Part shown: one piece after another, positions 1-8,329 of the stretch
Position numbering within the stretch: the first letter of the stretch is position 1
How the letters are laid out: every line of letters starts with the position of its first letter
Source: an uncultured bacterium
GTDB taxonomy: Bacteria > Verrucomicrobiota > Verrucomicrobiia > Verrucomicrobiales > V1-33
Assembly: GCA_903936775.1 (NCBI GenBank)
Contig: CAIZWU010000111.1
Coordinates: 1-33,756, forward strand
Reading direction: 5' to 3'
DNA: 33,756 bases
Translations under genes and position numbers: made by a program
The notes under the pieces: generated by a model
The model's input: only the letters and a program-made list of their open reading frames with translations
Database searches by the model: none
Told to the model about the DNA's origin: nothing

Positions 1-2136
1 GAACTCGACAAGCAATACAAGCGCGGCGTCATCACGGACCGCGAGCGCCACAACATGATCATCGACTTGTGGACCCAGGCGGGTGACCACATCCAGCAGA
101 GCTTGTTCCGGACCCTCGAATTCAACGAAGGCAAAAAGAACGCCAATCCGTTGTTTATGATGGTCGATTCCGGGGCGCGCGGTAACAAACAGCAGATCAA
201 GCAGCTCGGCGGGATGCGTGGCCTCATGGCCAAGCCTTCCGGCGAGATTATTGAACGCCCGATCACCGCCAATTTCCGGGAAGGTCTATCAGTTCTGGAA
301 TACTTCATCTCCACTCACGGTGCCCGTAAGGGTCTGTCAGATACCGCGCTCAAGACCGCTGACTCCGGCTACATGACCCGTAAGCTGGTCGACGTCGCCC
401 AGGATGTCATTGTCTTCGAACACGACTGCGGCACCACCAACGGCATCACCGTAGCCTCCCTCTACGAAGGGGATGAAGAAGTCGTTGACCTCAAGACCCG
501 CATTTATGGACGCGCTTCCTGCGAGACCATCAAGGATCCCGTCACCAAGGAAAACATCGTCAGGGCCAGCGACATCATCACCGAGAAACAAGCTGACGCT
601 CTGATGAAGATCGGGGTCGAACAGCTCAAGATCCGCTCTGTCCTCACCTGCGAAAGCAAACGCGGCTGCTGCGTCCTCTGTTATGGGTTGCACCTCGGGA
701 CTGGTTTCGAGGTCAAGATTGGCGAGGCCGTCGGCATCGTCGCCGCCCAGTCGATTGGCGAACCCGGCACCCAGCTCACGATGCGTACCTTCCACGTCGG
801 CGGGGTTGCCGGCACGAGCTTCAAGCAGCCGATTGTCAAGGTAAAGAACTCCGGTACTGTCCATTACAATGATGTCCGCGCCGTGCTCAGCACCGACGGA
901 AACCATATCGTCCTCACCAAAAACGGCACCGTGTCCGTGCACGATGAGGCCGGTCTGGAGCTGGAAGGCCACAAGCTGGTGGTCGGAGCCGTCATCTACA
1001 AAGCAGAGGGCCAGACCATCAAGAAGGGCGAGACTCTTGTCACTTGGGAGCCACACTCCGTCCCCGTCATCACCGAGCGCGAAGGATTGGTGGACTTCCG
1101 CGACATGATCCAAGGGATTACCCTTGGCAAAGGTGGGGAAAAAGGCAGCGAAGGCGCCATCGTCCTCGAACACAAAGAAGATTTGCACCCGCAGGTCGTT
1201 ATCGTGGATCCGAAGACCAAGGAAGTCCTTGCCAGCTATTCCATTCCAGCCGGCGCGTTCCTTTCCGTCAAGAAGGGCGACAAAATCCCTGCCGGCACCA
1301 CGCTCGCCAAAACTCCCCGCAAGGTCAGCAAGGCGAAGGACATCACCGGGGGTCTTCCCCGGGTGGCCGAACTCTTCGAAGCCCGTAAACCGAAGGATCA
1401 CTGCGAAATCGCCAAGATTGACGGGGTCGTTTCCATTGGTGGCATGGTCCGTGGCAAGCGCAAGGTCATCGTCCGCGATGAGGATTCCGGTGATGAAGAG
1501 GAACATCTCGTTCCCCGCAGCAAGCACATCATCGCTTTCGATGGAGACCGCGTGAAGAAAGGCGATCAACTCACTGAAGGCCCTGTGGTGCCGCACGAGA
1601 TTCTCGACATCCTTGGCCCGCAAATGCTCCAGGAGCACTTGGTCAACGAAGTTCAGGAAGTGTATCGTCTGCAAGGCGTTGAAATCAACGACAAGCATAT
1701 TGAGATCATTATCCGCCAGATGTTGCGCAAGGTGAAGATCACCGATCCCGGCGATACCGAGTTCCTCTGGGGCGACCAAGTCGAGCGCATCGCGTTCGAG
1801 GAAGCCAACGAGAAGATCGTCGAGCAGGGCGGCAAGCCTTCCGAGGCGGAGCCCATCCTCCTCGGCATCACCAAGGCCTCCCTCGAAACCGACTCCTTCA
1901 TCTCGGCGGCGTCCTTCCAGGACACGACCCGGGTGCTCACGGATGCCGCCACTCTTGGCAAGTCCGACTGGTTGCGCGGGTTCAAGGAAAACGTCATCAT
2001 GGGTCACCTGATCCCGGCGGGTACCGGTTTCCTCCTCAACCGCAACATGCGCGTCAAGGAGTCAGGAGAAACGGCCAGCAACGAAGGACTCGATTCCATC
2101 GAAGACGAGGCCGATTCGTTCCTCGCCGGCCTGTAA
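1..2136 (+). CDS. rpoC: DNA-directed RNA polymerase subunit beta' (C-terminal part, 5' truncated by window)
   Basis: Largest core subunit of RNA polymerase. The frame is open from base 1, so the gene starts outside the window and about 711 C-terminal residues are present. The bridge-helix region is clear ([20 protein letters not shown], about 310-370). The zinc site has its first cysteine in HDCG (427) and the other three in a C-x6-C-x2-C cluster (codons at 649, 670, 679). The trigger-loop N-half reads [16 protein letters not shown] (about 760-805). Its C-half ([19 protein letters not shown], about 1340-1395) is separated from it by roughly 500 bases that align by eye with the E. coli SI3 insert (for example [14 protein letters not shown]). 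The C-terminal [21 protein letters not shown] block and an acidic tail finish the protein. rpoB presumably lies upstream (inference). Identification is essentially certain. Confidence 0.98.
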   Translation, partial: ELDKQYKRGVITDRERHNMIIDLWTQAGDHIQQSLFRTLEFNEGKKNANPLFMMVDSGARGNKQQIKQLGGMRGLMAKPSGEIIERPITANFREGLSVLEYFISTHGARKGLSDTALKTADSGYMTRKLVDVAQDVIVFEHDCGTTNGITVASLYEGDEEVVDLKTRIYGRASCETIKDPVTKENIVRASDIITEKQADALMKIGVEQLKIRSVLTCESKRGCCVLCYGLHLGTGFEVKIGEAVGIVAAQSIGEPGTQLTMRTFHVGGVAGTSFKQPIVKVKNSGTVHYNDVRAVLSTDGNHIVLTKNGTVSVHDEAGLELEGHKLVVGAVIYKAEGQTIKKGETLVTWEPHSVPVITEREGLVDFRDMIQGITLGKGGEKGSEGAIVLEHKEDLHPQVVIVDPKTKEVLASYSIPAGAFLSVKKGDKIPAGTTLAKTPRKVSKAKDITGGLPRVAELFEARKPKDHCEIAKIDGVVSIGGMVRGKRKVIVRDEDSGDEEEHLVPRSKHIIAFDGDRVKKGDQLTEGPVVPHEILDILGPQMLQEHLVNEVQEVYRLQGVEINDKHIEIIIRQMLRKVKITDPGDTEFLWGDQVERIAFEEANEKIVEQGGKPSEAEPILLGITKASLETDSFISAASFQDTTRVLTDAATLGKSDWLRGFKENVIMGHLIPAGTGFLLNRNMRVKESGETASNEGLDSIEDEADSFLAGL

Positions 2137-2159
2137 GCTGGAAACCAGCTGCAAATATC

Positions 2160-2192
2160 AGCCGCAGTCCCACCCGGGGCTGCGGCTTTTTT
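2160..2192 (+). terminator. Rho-independent terminator of rpoC
   Basis: The arms AGCCGCAG (2160-2167) and CTGCGGCT (2180-2187) form an 8-bp stem with a 12-base loop, followed by a T6 run (2187-2192). It lies 24 bases after the rpoC stop codon, so it most likely ends the rpoBC transcript. Confidence 0.85.
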
Positions 2193-2231
2193 GTCCCACA
2201 TGTCCTCAGGCCGGAGTCTGGTGAAGACTAC

Positions 2232-2804
2232 TTGCCCCGGTCAGCACCGCAGGCTAAGCCTTCGAAAGTGAGTCCTGAAACAACGCCTGCCGACGCTGCG
2301 GCATCGCTGTGTCTGGACTGCGGACTCTGCTGTAATGGGGTGCTGTTTGATCAGGTACGGCTGGTGGCTGGCGACAATGCCAAAGCTCTGTCAGCCCGGG
2401 GACTGAAACTCAAGCAGCGCCGCTTTTTCAACCAACCCTGTACCGCCCTCTGTGGCTCCCAGTGCACCATTTACGGCGACCGCCCCACCCGGTGCCGGCA
2501 ATTTGAGTGCCGCCAGTACCAATTGGTTGCCGCAGGGGAAATCCCCGCACAAACTGCGGCGGGACGGATCGACGGGGTCAGATGTCAGGTCGCTGGAATC
2601 GAGGCCTTGCTGGCCGCCGCGGGTGCCACCAACCGCCGCAAGCCTCTGGTGCAACGCTACGCCACCGTGATGGCGGCGGTTCCCGGGCCACCGGATGGTG
2701 GAAACGCCTTGAATTACTCCGGCCTCACCGGAGCCATGGACCGGTTGCAATCGACGCTTCGTGAGCATTTCCGGGTGGAAGACGGTTCACCCCGCTCTGT
2801 TTGA
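2232..2804 (+). CDS. YkgJ-family cysteine cluster protein
   Basis: About 190 residues with the hallmark of the YkgJ/CxxCxxCC family. The motif CLDCGLCC puts cysteines at residues 27, 30, 33 and 34. It is followed by C-x3-C-x3-C and the characteristic IYGDRPTRCRQFEC block at about residues 80-95. The family is thought to bind a zinc or iron-sulfur cluster, and its biochemical role is not settled. The start is uncertain: TTG at 2232 and GTG at 2268 are both in frame, with no ATG and no well-spaced ribosome binding site. The cysteine core lies downstream of both. The gene follows the rpoC terminator and converges on moeA with an 8-base gap, so it is probably transcribed alone. Confidence 0.8.
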   Translation: MPRSAPQAKPSKVSPETTPADAAASLCLDCGLCCNGVLFDQVRLVAGDNAKALSARGLKLKQRRFFNQPCTALCGSQCTIYGDRPTRCRQFECRQYQLVAAGEIPAQTAAGRIDGVRCQVAGIEALLAAAGATNRRKPLVQRYATVMAAVPGPPDGGNALNYSGLTGAMDRLQSTLREHFRVEDGSPRSV

Positions 2805-2812
2805 GTGATCCT

Positions 2813-4036
2813 TCAGAATAGGACCACGGGATGCACGGAACCGGCGGGGGCGAGAGCGTCAGGCGCGAGTCGGAGCAGGGCGTTTGAGGAGGCAAGGGCG
2901 GCGAGGGCGTGCGATTGTTGCAGGCCGACGGGGGTGAAGGATGCGGTCGAAAATTGGTAGTGACCGCGCAGGTAGTGGGGCCGGTCTCCGGGGTTGTCTG
3001 CCGCCGCCGTCAGGGTGGCCGGGGTCGTTACCGGAAGCGCCCCGCTTTCGCTGGCCCCAGCGAGTTTCCGCAGGGCCGGAAGCACAAAGAGGAGGGCGGT
3101 CACGAAGGCGGAGGCGGGATTGCCCGGTAGGCCAAAGATCAGTTTGCCGGCGTGGGTGGTGAAGAGGAAGGGTTTGCCGGGCTTCATCCGGATCCGCCAG
3201 AACTGCAGGGGAATGCCGAGGGCTTGGAGGGCGGGTTTGACAAAATCATGATCGCCGACCGAAACGCCGCCCGCCAGAACGACGACATCATGGGAAGTCA
3301 GGGCGTCCTGCAGGGTTTTGGTGAGGAACGGCAGATCGTCCGGGGAATGGAGCGCGGTTGTTTCGGCCCCGGCCCCGGCGAGCAAGGCGCCGAGCATCGG
3401 ACCATTGCTGTTATAAATCTGGCCTGGTAGCGTGGGGGTCTGGCCGGGCGGAATGAGTTCGTTGCCGGTGGTGACAATGCAGGCCCGGGGGCGTGGGCCG
3501 CAGAGCAGGGCGGCAAAACCCTGGCTGGCGAGCAAGGCAAGGCGGGTGGGGGTAATCGGGGCGCCAGCAGTGAGGATGCGCTGGCCAGCGCAGAGGTCGG
3601 CTCCGGCATGGCGGATGAATTCGCCGCGATCGGTGGATTCTGTCAGCGTGATGGTTGACCCATCTTCTGAACGGATGGTATCCTCCTGCATGACAATGGC
3701 CCCAGTGCCGCGTGGCAGGGGGGCGCCGGTGAAAATGCGGATGCAATGACCGGGGGAGACCTCAAGTCCGAGGTCGGGCCCGGCGGGTTGCCCGCCCGTG
3801 AGGAGCAGCTTGCGGCCGGCCGCTCCGCAGTCGCTCTGGTGGATGGCATAGCCGTCCATGGCGCTGTTGTCGAAGGGCGGAAGGGGTAGGGTCGCGAAGA
3901 CCTCCACTGCAGCGTAGCGGCCGACCGCTTGATCCAACCGGACGGATTCCGCGGTGACGTTGGGAATGAGTGACAGGATGCGCTGCCGGGCTTCGGATTC
4001 TTCCAGCATGGGATCAGGGAAGGGAGTTCCGGTCAA
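2813..4036 (-). CDS. moeA: Molybdopterin molybdenumtransferase MoeA
   Basis: Inserts molybdate into adenylylated molybdopterin, the last common step of molybdenum cofactor synthesis in the cytoplasm. From the TTG start (407 residues) the family motifs are [12 protein letters not shown] (53-64), [10 protein letters not shown] (189-198), GGVSVGDHD (256-264), MKPGKP (284-289) and GLPGNP (302-307). The length is normal for MoeA. TTG at 4036 is preferred over the ATG at 4009: it is preceded by GAGGA with about 9 bases spacing, and its last two bases belong to the TGA stop of the upstream lipoprotein gene (TTGA overlap, 4 bases). That suggests translational coupling. No other molybdopterin gene is visible in the window. 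Confidence 0.93.
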   Translation of the reverse strand: MTGTPFPDPMLEESEARQRILSLIPNVTAESVRLDQAVGRYAAVEVFATLPLPPFDNSAMDGYAIHQSDCGAAGRKLLLTGGQPAGPDLGLEVSPGHCIRIFTGAPLPRGTGAIVMQEDTIRSEDGSTITLTESTDRGEFIRHAGADLCAGQRILTAGAPITPTRLALLASQGFAALLCGPRPRACIVTTGNELIPPGQTPTLPGQIYNSNGPMLGALLAGAGAETTALHSPDDLPFLTKTLQDALTSHDVVVLAGGVSVGDHDFVKPALQALGIPLQFWRIRMKPGKPFLFTTHAGKLIFGLPGNPASAFVTALLFVLPALRKLAGASESGALPVTTPATLTAAADNPGDRPHYLRGHYQFSTASFTPVGLQQSHALAALASSNALLRLAPDALAPAGSVHPVVLF

Positions 4037-4611
4037 CGTTTCAGGTCCTCCGGTGTTTTGATAGCGTCTTTCAAGGCGGGGAGATTGGTGGGATCCAAGT
4101 CGTCGGCGGGCACCAATGTGGGAGGAGGACTATCAGGAGGGCTGACGGCTGCTGGTGCGGAGGGAGTGCTGCCTGGAATGACCGGGGAGGGTGCTGGAGC
4201 AGGTCCGGGTTTGAGGGGGCTGGGTTTGGCGGTGGACGGAAAGACCCCATCCCCGGTTTGGGGCGTTCCTTCCAGAAGATCGGCCGCAAGGAAGGCGTTT
4301 TTCTTTTCCGGGGTGGCGCGCAGCAGGCTGGTGCGTTTGCCGTCTCGGCGGGTCTCCAAGGTGGCCTCAGGCGCCAGCTGGATGCCGGTCAGGGCCCGGA
4401 TGAGGACAAATTGCTCGGCATCATCCACGTAGGCAACCTCGCCCACGGCCTTGGCTCCGAGCCGGGCGGCGGCTTCCTCGGAGGCGGTCGCGGCCAAATT
4501 TTCCATGGCTTTCTGCTGCTTTTTGGCGCGGGCTTTGGCGGCGAGGTTTTGCAGATTGCCACAGCCGCTGAGGAGCACCACAGCAAGGGAAAGGGGAAGG
4601 ATCGGTCGCAT
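4033..4611 (-). CDS. Putative lipoprotein, proline-rich C-terminal half
   Basis: 192 residues. The N-terminus [17 protein letters not shown] is a lipoprotein signal with the lipobox LSGC (Cys17). An alanine/lysine-rich, probably helical stretch follows at about 20-55. A compact segment with [17 protein letters not shown] lies near residues 60-75; such 'VNxxxxFVLI' strands occur in many small Verrucomicrobia lipoproteins, as far as I recall. Residues about 120-170 are very rich in proline, serine and alanine and are probably disordered. No enzymatic motif is visible and I do not assign a function. It is the first gene of a two-gene minus-strand unit with moeA, sharing a 4-base stop/start overlap, and is divergent from leuC. 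Confidence 0.7.
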   Translation of the reverse strand: MRPILPLSLAVVLLSGCGNLQNLAAKARAKKQQKAMENLAATASEEAAARLGAKAVGEVAYVDDAEQFVLIRALTGIQLAPEATLETRRDGKRTSLLRATPEKKNAFLAADLLEGTPQTGDGVFPSTAKPSPLKPGPAPAPSPVIPGSTPSAPAAVSPPDSPPPTLVPADDLDPTNLPALKDAIKTPEDLKR

Positions 4612-4731
4612 GGGGAACAGCTAAGCGCGGATTGGACCCGGGGGAAAGTCCCAATGAATCAGCGTTTGCCGCCTCGCCGGCTGGTGCTACCCTCACGGTT
4701 CAACTCCACCCCCTCCCTACGCAGAATTTTT

Positions 4732-6159
4732 ATGGGCAAGACGCTATTCGAGAAAGTTTGGGACGCGCACACCGTCCGCACGATGGATAATGGCCAGACG
4801 CAATTGCTGATCGGCACCCATCTGATTCATGAAGTCACCAGTCCGCAGGCCTTCGGGATGCTGCGCGACCTTGGCCTCAAGGTGAAATTCCCCCACCGCA
4901 CCTTCGCCACGGTGGACCACATCGTGCCCACCGATGTGCAGACCGAACCCTTCGCGGATACCCTTGCGGCCGAGATGATCCGGATGCTGCGCGTGAATGC
5001 GGAGGAATTCGGCATCACTTATTTCGACCTCAGCAGCGGCAAACAGGGGATCGTCCATGTGGTCGGGCCGGAGCAGGGGATCACCCAGCCGGGCACCACC
5101 ATCGCCTGCGGGGACAGCCACACCGCCACCCACGGAGCTTTTGGCGCGATCGCGTTCGGCATCGGTACCACCCAGGTGCGCGACGTGCTGGCCACGCAGA
5201 CCATGACCATGAGCAAGCCCAGGGTGCGCCTCATCAACGTCACCGGCAGCCTGCGTCCAGGTGTGTATGCCAAGGACGTCATTCTGCACATCATCGCCCA
5301 GCTCGGAGCCAAGGGTGGAATCGGGTATGCCTACGAATACGCTGGCGAGGTCTTCGACCGCATGTCCATGGAGGAACGCATGACCGTCTGCAACATGTCC
5401 ATCGAAGGCGGCGCCCGCTGCGGGTATGTGAATCCTGACGAAAAAACCTTTGAGTACCTCAAAGGCCGTCCCTACAGCCCTTCCGGCGATGCCTGGGACA
5501 AGGCCGTGGCCAACTGGGCCAGTTTTGCGTCCGATGCGGATGCTATTTTCGACGACGTGGTGAATATCGACGCCGCCGACATCGCCCCGAGCGTCACCTG
5601 GGGGATCAGCCCGGATCAGGGTTTCAGCATCGATGGCCACATGCCCGACCCGGCGGACGCTCCCACCGAAGCCGAACGCATTTCCATCGTGGAAGCGCTG
5701 GAATACATGAAGCTCCCCGCCGGGGCGCCCATCAAAGGCACTAAAATCGATGTCGCCTTCATCGGCTCCTGCACCAACGGCCGCCTGAGCGATTTCCGCG
5801 AAGTCGCCAAATACATCCAAGGCCACAAGGTCGCTCCGGGAGTCACCGCCATCGCCGTCCCCGGCAGTCAGATCGTGGATGTCCTCTGCCGCAAGGAAGG
5901 GCTCGACAAAATCTTCACCGAAGCCGGATTTGAATGGCGCGGCGCGGGTTGTTCCATGTGCCTCGCCATGAATCCTGACAAACTGATCGGCGATCAACTC
6001 TGTGCCTCCTCCTCCAACCGCAACTTCAAAGGCCGTCAGGGCAGCCCCACCGGCCGCACCATCCTGATGAGCCCGCTTATGGTGGCCGCCGCCGCCGTCA
6101 CCGGCGTCGTGGCCGATGCGCGGGAGGTGTTTGATGTCGCGGAACTGGCCGTCGCCTGA
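4732..6159 (+). CDS. leuC: 3-isopropylmalate dehydratase large subunit
   Basis: Together with LeuD it isomerises 2-isopropylmalate to 3-isopropylmalate in leucine synthesis. The ATG at 4732 gives 475 residues starting [13 protein letters not shown], the canonical LeuC N-terminus. The frame stays open far upstream, but that part lies antisense to the lipoprotein gene and is not LeuC-like. The [4Fe-4S] ligands are visible as Cys347 (GSCTNGR) and Cys407/Cys410 (GAGCSMC), the same numbers as in the E. coli enzyme. The substrate motif [12 protein letters not shown] (about 128) and [11 protein letters not shown] (about 424) are intact. leuD does not follow. The gene ends at a strong hairpin and then eboE begins. 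Confidence 0.96.
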   Translation: MGKTLFEKVWDAHTVRTMDNGQTQLLIGTHLIHEVTSPQAFGMLRDLGLKVKFPHRTFATVDHIVPTDVQTEPFADTLAAEMIRMLRVNAEEFGITYFDLSSGKQGIVHVVGPEQGITQPGTTIACGDSHTATHGAFGAIAFGIGTTQVRDVLATQTMTMSKPRVRLINVTGSLRPGVYAKDVILHIIAQLGAKGGIGYAYEYAGEVFDRMSMEERMTVCNMSIEGGARCGYVNPDEKTFEYLKGRPYSPSGDAWDKAVANWASFASDADAIFDDVVNIDAADIAPSVTWGISPDQGFSIDGHMPDPADAPTEAERISIVEALEYMKLPAGAPIKGTKIDVAFIGSCTNGRLSDFREVAKYIQGHKVAPGVTAIAVPGSQIVDVLCRKEGLDKIFTEAGFEWRGAGCSMCLAMNPDKLIGDQLCASSSNRNFKGRQGSPTGRTILMSPLMVAAAAVTGVVADAREVFDVAELAVA

Positions 6160-6173
6160 ACTGATTTAAAGCC

Positions 6174-6215
6174 ATAGGTCCTATAGGTCGCATATGACTT
6201 ATAGGGCCTATTTTT
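6174..6215 (+). terminator. Strong hairpin terminator after leuC, abutting the eboE start
   Basis: A 16-bp stem pairs 6174-6189 with 6196-6211, with two G-U pairs and a 6-base loop, and is followed by TTTTT (6211-6215). It lies 14 bases after the leuC stop and only 12 bases before the eboE ATG. ATAGGTC occurs twice in tandem in the left arm (6174-6180 and 6183-6189), so the element may also belong to a repeat family (inference). Confidence 0.8.
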
Positions 6216-6227
6216 CTATCCTCCTGC

Positions 6228-7385
6228 ATGCACCTCCTCCACGGACTCCATCTCGCTTACTGCACCAATATCCACCGCGGGGAGACGTGGCCGGAGACAT
6301 TGGAGGCTTTGGAAAAATATACGCTGGCGGTGAAGGCGGAGGTTTGCCCGGAGGGGCCGTATGCCATCGGGTTGCGGTTGGGGGCGGGGGCGGCCAAGGC
6401 CTTGCTGGATCATCGGACGCGGCTGGATTTTCAGCGCTGGATGGACCGGAAGGGGTGTTATGTTTTTACAATCAATGGTTTTCCTTACGGCCAATTCCAT
6501 GGCACGCGGGTGAAGGAGCAGGTGTTCCAGCCCGACTGGTCCACGGTGGACCGGGTGGATTACACCCAGGCGCTTTTCACCATTCTGGCGGACATCGTGC
6601 CGCCCGGGGTTTCGGGCAGCGTGAGTACCTTGCCGGGCTCGCACAAGGAATTGATCCGCGATGCCAAACATGAGCAGGATATCACGGCCAATCTGAAAGC
6701 GATGGCGGGTTGGGTTGCCCGTTTGAGCGACCGCAGCGGGATCGACCTGCACCTCGGGATCGAGCCGGAGCCGCTGGGCTACATTGAAAACACGGCGGAG
6801 ACCGTCCGGTTTTTTGAAACCCTCGGAGGCGGCGAGGACATCCGCCGCTGCCTCGGCGTGAACTACGATACCTGCCATTTGGCGGTGGAGTTCGAGGAAG
6901 GTGCGCCCGGTTTGAATACCCTGGAGGAGCGCGGCATCCGGCTTAGCAAACTGCATCTGAGCAGTGCCTTGCGGGTGACGGATGTGCGGCGGGTGCTGAA
7001 GCGGCTGAAGGGTTTCCAGGAAGACACCTATTTCCACCAAACCATCGCCCGTCGTCCTGACGGATCTCTCCACCGCTTCCGCGACCTGCCGGATGCGCTG
7101 GCCCATGCGGAGGTGCATGGGGTGCCGGAGGATGAGGAATGGCGGGTGCATTTCCATGTGCCGCTGCACGCAGACGTTGAGGAGCCGTTCGGCGACACGA
7201 GGGATCATCTGCTCGCCGCCCTTGATTGGCTGGCGGCCAAACCTGCGCGCTGTGCCCACCTTGAAATGGAAACCTACACCTGGGAAGTGCTGCCTCCGGA
7301 ACTGCAGTCAGGCAGTGTGGTGGATCAGTTGGTCAGGGAATACGATTGGACCCTGGCGGCGTTGCGGTCGCGGGGGCTGGGGTGA
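6228..7385 (+). CDS. eboE: EboE-like metabolite traffic protein (TIM-barrel)
   Basis: 385 residues resembling the EboE family, xylose-isomerase-like TIM-barrel proteins from ebo clusters. These clusters are linked to export or trafficking of prenylated or aromatic metabolites in cyanobacteria and other phyla. Visible family stretches are YCTNIHRGETW (about 11-21), TINGFPYGQFHG (about 80-92), the glutamate-bearing strand LHLGIEPEPLGYIENT (about 183-198) and GVNYDTCHLAVEFE (about 219-232). The acidic and histidine residues in the last two are likely metal ligands. The start MHLLHGLHLAYCTN fits the first beta strand. No SD sequence precedes it; the leucine terminator sits immediately upstream. 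No eboA, B, C, D or F lies in the window, so the gene looks detached from its usual cluster. Confidence 0.8.
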   Translation: MHLLHGLHLAYCTNIHRGETWPETLEALEKYTLAVKAEVCPEGPYAIGLRLGAGAAKALLDHRTRLDFQRWMDRKGCYVFTINGFPYGQFHGTRVKEQVFQPDWSTVDRVDYTQALFTILADIVPPGVSGSVSTLPGSHKELIRDAKHEQDITANLKAMAGWVARLSDRSGIDLHLGIEPEPLGYIENTAETVRFFETLGGGEDIRRCLGVNYDTCHLAVEFEEGAPGLNTLEERGIRLSKLHLSSALRVTDVRRVLKRLKGFQEDTYFHQTIARRPDGSLHRFRDLPDALAHAEVHGVPEDEEWRVHFHVPLHADVEEPFGDTRDHLLAALDWLAAKPARCAHLEMETYTWEVLPPELQSGSVVDQLVREYDWTLAALRSRGLG

Positions 7386-7408
7386 GCCCGTTGGAAATAA
7401 GCTAATAA

Positions 7409-7503
7409 GTTGGAGTCCAGCCTTTAGGCGACAGCATAGCCCTGCACCTTCCATCGCTCCCGCTTAAAGGCTGGACTCCAACGGCTTCGACTGGTGTCCA
7501 ACG
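7409..7503. repeat. REP-like inverted repeat with a third degenerate half-site
   Basis: GTTGGAGTCCAGCCTTTA (7409-7426) is the exact reverse complement of 7465-7482. The pairing continues inward through GGCG/CGCT to 7430/7461, giving a 22-bp stem with one G-T pair around a 30-base loop. A degenerate direct copy of the right half follows: 7471-7483 and 7491-7503 match at 11 of 13 bases. The element lies directly 3' of a transposase remnant whose stop is at 7504. That arrangement is typical of REP palindromes and their RAYT transposases. Confidence 0.8.
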
Positions 7504-7713
7504 TTACATTTCCGGGTCGTCCCATCCTTGGCCGTATTCCTTGATCGGATAGTTCCGCCATTGCGCTTCGCCGGCTTCACGACCGGACGCTTCCAGCCAG
7601 GTCGTAGCACTGGACCATGGCCACTCCGTCCATTTTTCGGCGCTTCGGGAATCGCCGGGGGGTAACTTGCGGGTTTTTGGCCGGGTCCCGTGCTTTCCGT
7701 AATTCCTTGAGTA
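7504..7713 (-). pseudogene. 3' remnant of a REP-associated tyrosine transposase (RAYT-like)
   Basis: On the minus strand 69 codons are open from just after a TGA (7714-7716) to a TAA (7504-7506), with no start codon at a sensible place. The translation contains KLPPGDSRSAEKW, then WPWSS (residues 31-35), ASGREAG, WRNYP and the C-terminus EYGQGWDDPEM. WPWSSA followed by a short arm and YGxGWDD is what I recognise from C-terminal ends of Y1/RAYT transposases in Verrucomicrobia and Planctomycetes. The catalytic HUH and tyrosine part is missing. The element's palindrome follows 21 bases after the stop. The identification is by eye. Confidence 0.55.
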
Positions 7714-7907
7714 TCAGGCTCGCCGCTTCGGGCCAAGGAAAATCCGGCATAACTCGCTTCGCTCGGCCTGCGGCACTTATTCCGGTTTTCCCTGGCCCTC
7801 CGCTCTGAGCCTGATAGAAGGTCATTATGGCATTTCACGCGGTTAAATGCCCTTCTGTGCGGCCTTCCACGAGTTTACTTGCCCCTACAGCGTCTCCGCA
7901 CATCGAT
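7714..7907. other. Non-coding or decayed DNA between the RAYT remnant and the pemK-like gene
   Basis: No gene is supported here on either strand. The minus strand contains short open stretches (around LILKELRKARDPA) in a different frame from the RAYT remnant. They could be frameshifted parts of the same dead gene, but no motif proves this. A short inverted repeat GGCATTT/AAATGCC (7829-7835 and 7845-7851) has no T run on either strand. Confidence 0.5.
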
Positions 7908-8294
7908 CTAATCCCCCCGCGCATTCCCGTTGCGCCAAAGAATCAATTCCAGGATGTTCCGCAACCTGGCTTTGGCCTGATCCATTTGATCCTTGGTCAA
8001 GGAGTCCATTCGGCGGGTGGGCTTGTGGCGGTCGAAACTGGCGAGGCCTTGCAGATTGACGGCGGAGGGCTTGGACAGCCGGCGGGGTTTTCCCAGATCG
8101 ATTTCGCCGCGCATTCCCCTGATTTGGGAGGTGAGTGGCGCCACGATGACAAGGGATCTGGCATCTTCCGGTTTTGGGACCGCCAATACGAGAACGGGAC
8201 GGCTTTTTTCGGCCATCCCCAGGTCGGCAAACCAGACTTCGCCAGCCTCAAAGCTCCGAGAATGGCGCTTTGAAAATGCCGCCTGCGGTGCCAT
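7908..8294 (-). CDS. PemK/MazF-family endoribonuclease toxin-like protein
   Basis: 128 residues from the ATG at 8294. The PemK/MazF fold signature is visible in order: GEVWFADLG (about 18-26), KSRPVLVLAV (about 30-39), LVIVAPLTSQIRG (about 47-60), then ASFDRHKPTRRMDSLTKDQM in the region of the conserved 'vDqirtvdksRl' strand, and a C-terminal helix. Family members cleave mRNA and normally pair with a small upstream antitoxin. None is visible: upstream is mazG on the opposite strand after 35 bases, and downstream is only decayed transposase DNA. The frame is open upstream to 8405, but that part overlaps mazG antisense and carries no family similarity. Activity cannot be judged from sequence. 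Confidence 0.72.
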   Translation of the reverse strand: MAPQAAFSKRHSRSFEAGEVWFADLGMAEKSRPVLVLAVPKPEDARSLVIVAPLTSQIRGMRGEIDLGKPRRLSKPSAVNLQGLASFDRHKPTRRMDSLTKDQMDQAKARLRNILELILWRNGNARGD

Positions 8295-8329
8295 GGCTTG
8301 GCGGTTCCCCCGTCTTCTCCCCTTCCCCC

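Noticed and set aside
337..2007. A 556-codon open frame on the minus strand
   Set aside because: It is antisense to rpoC, whose protein is unmistakable. Its translation has no family motif and reflects the GC-biased codon use of the real gene.
4665..4693. A possible leuC promoter, TTGCCG-N16-TACCCT
   Set aside because: Both boxes match the consensus poorly; such matches are expected by chance.
3970..4731. An upstream extension of leuC by 254 codons
   Set aside because: LeuC begins canonically at 4732. The extension overlaps moeA and the lipoprotein gene in antisense and is Gly/Arg-rich without similarity.
4744..5997. A 417-codon minus-strand frame
   Set aside because: It is a shadow of leuC. 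The His/Asp/Gly-rich translation matches no family.
7829..7851. Inverted repeat GGCATTT/AAATGCC as a terminator of the PemK-like gene
   Set aside because: The stem is short and no T run follows on the minus strand.
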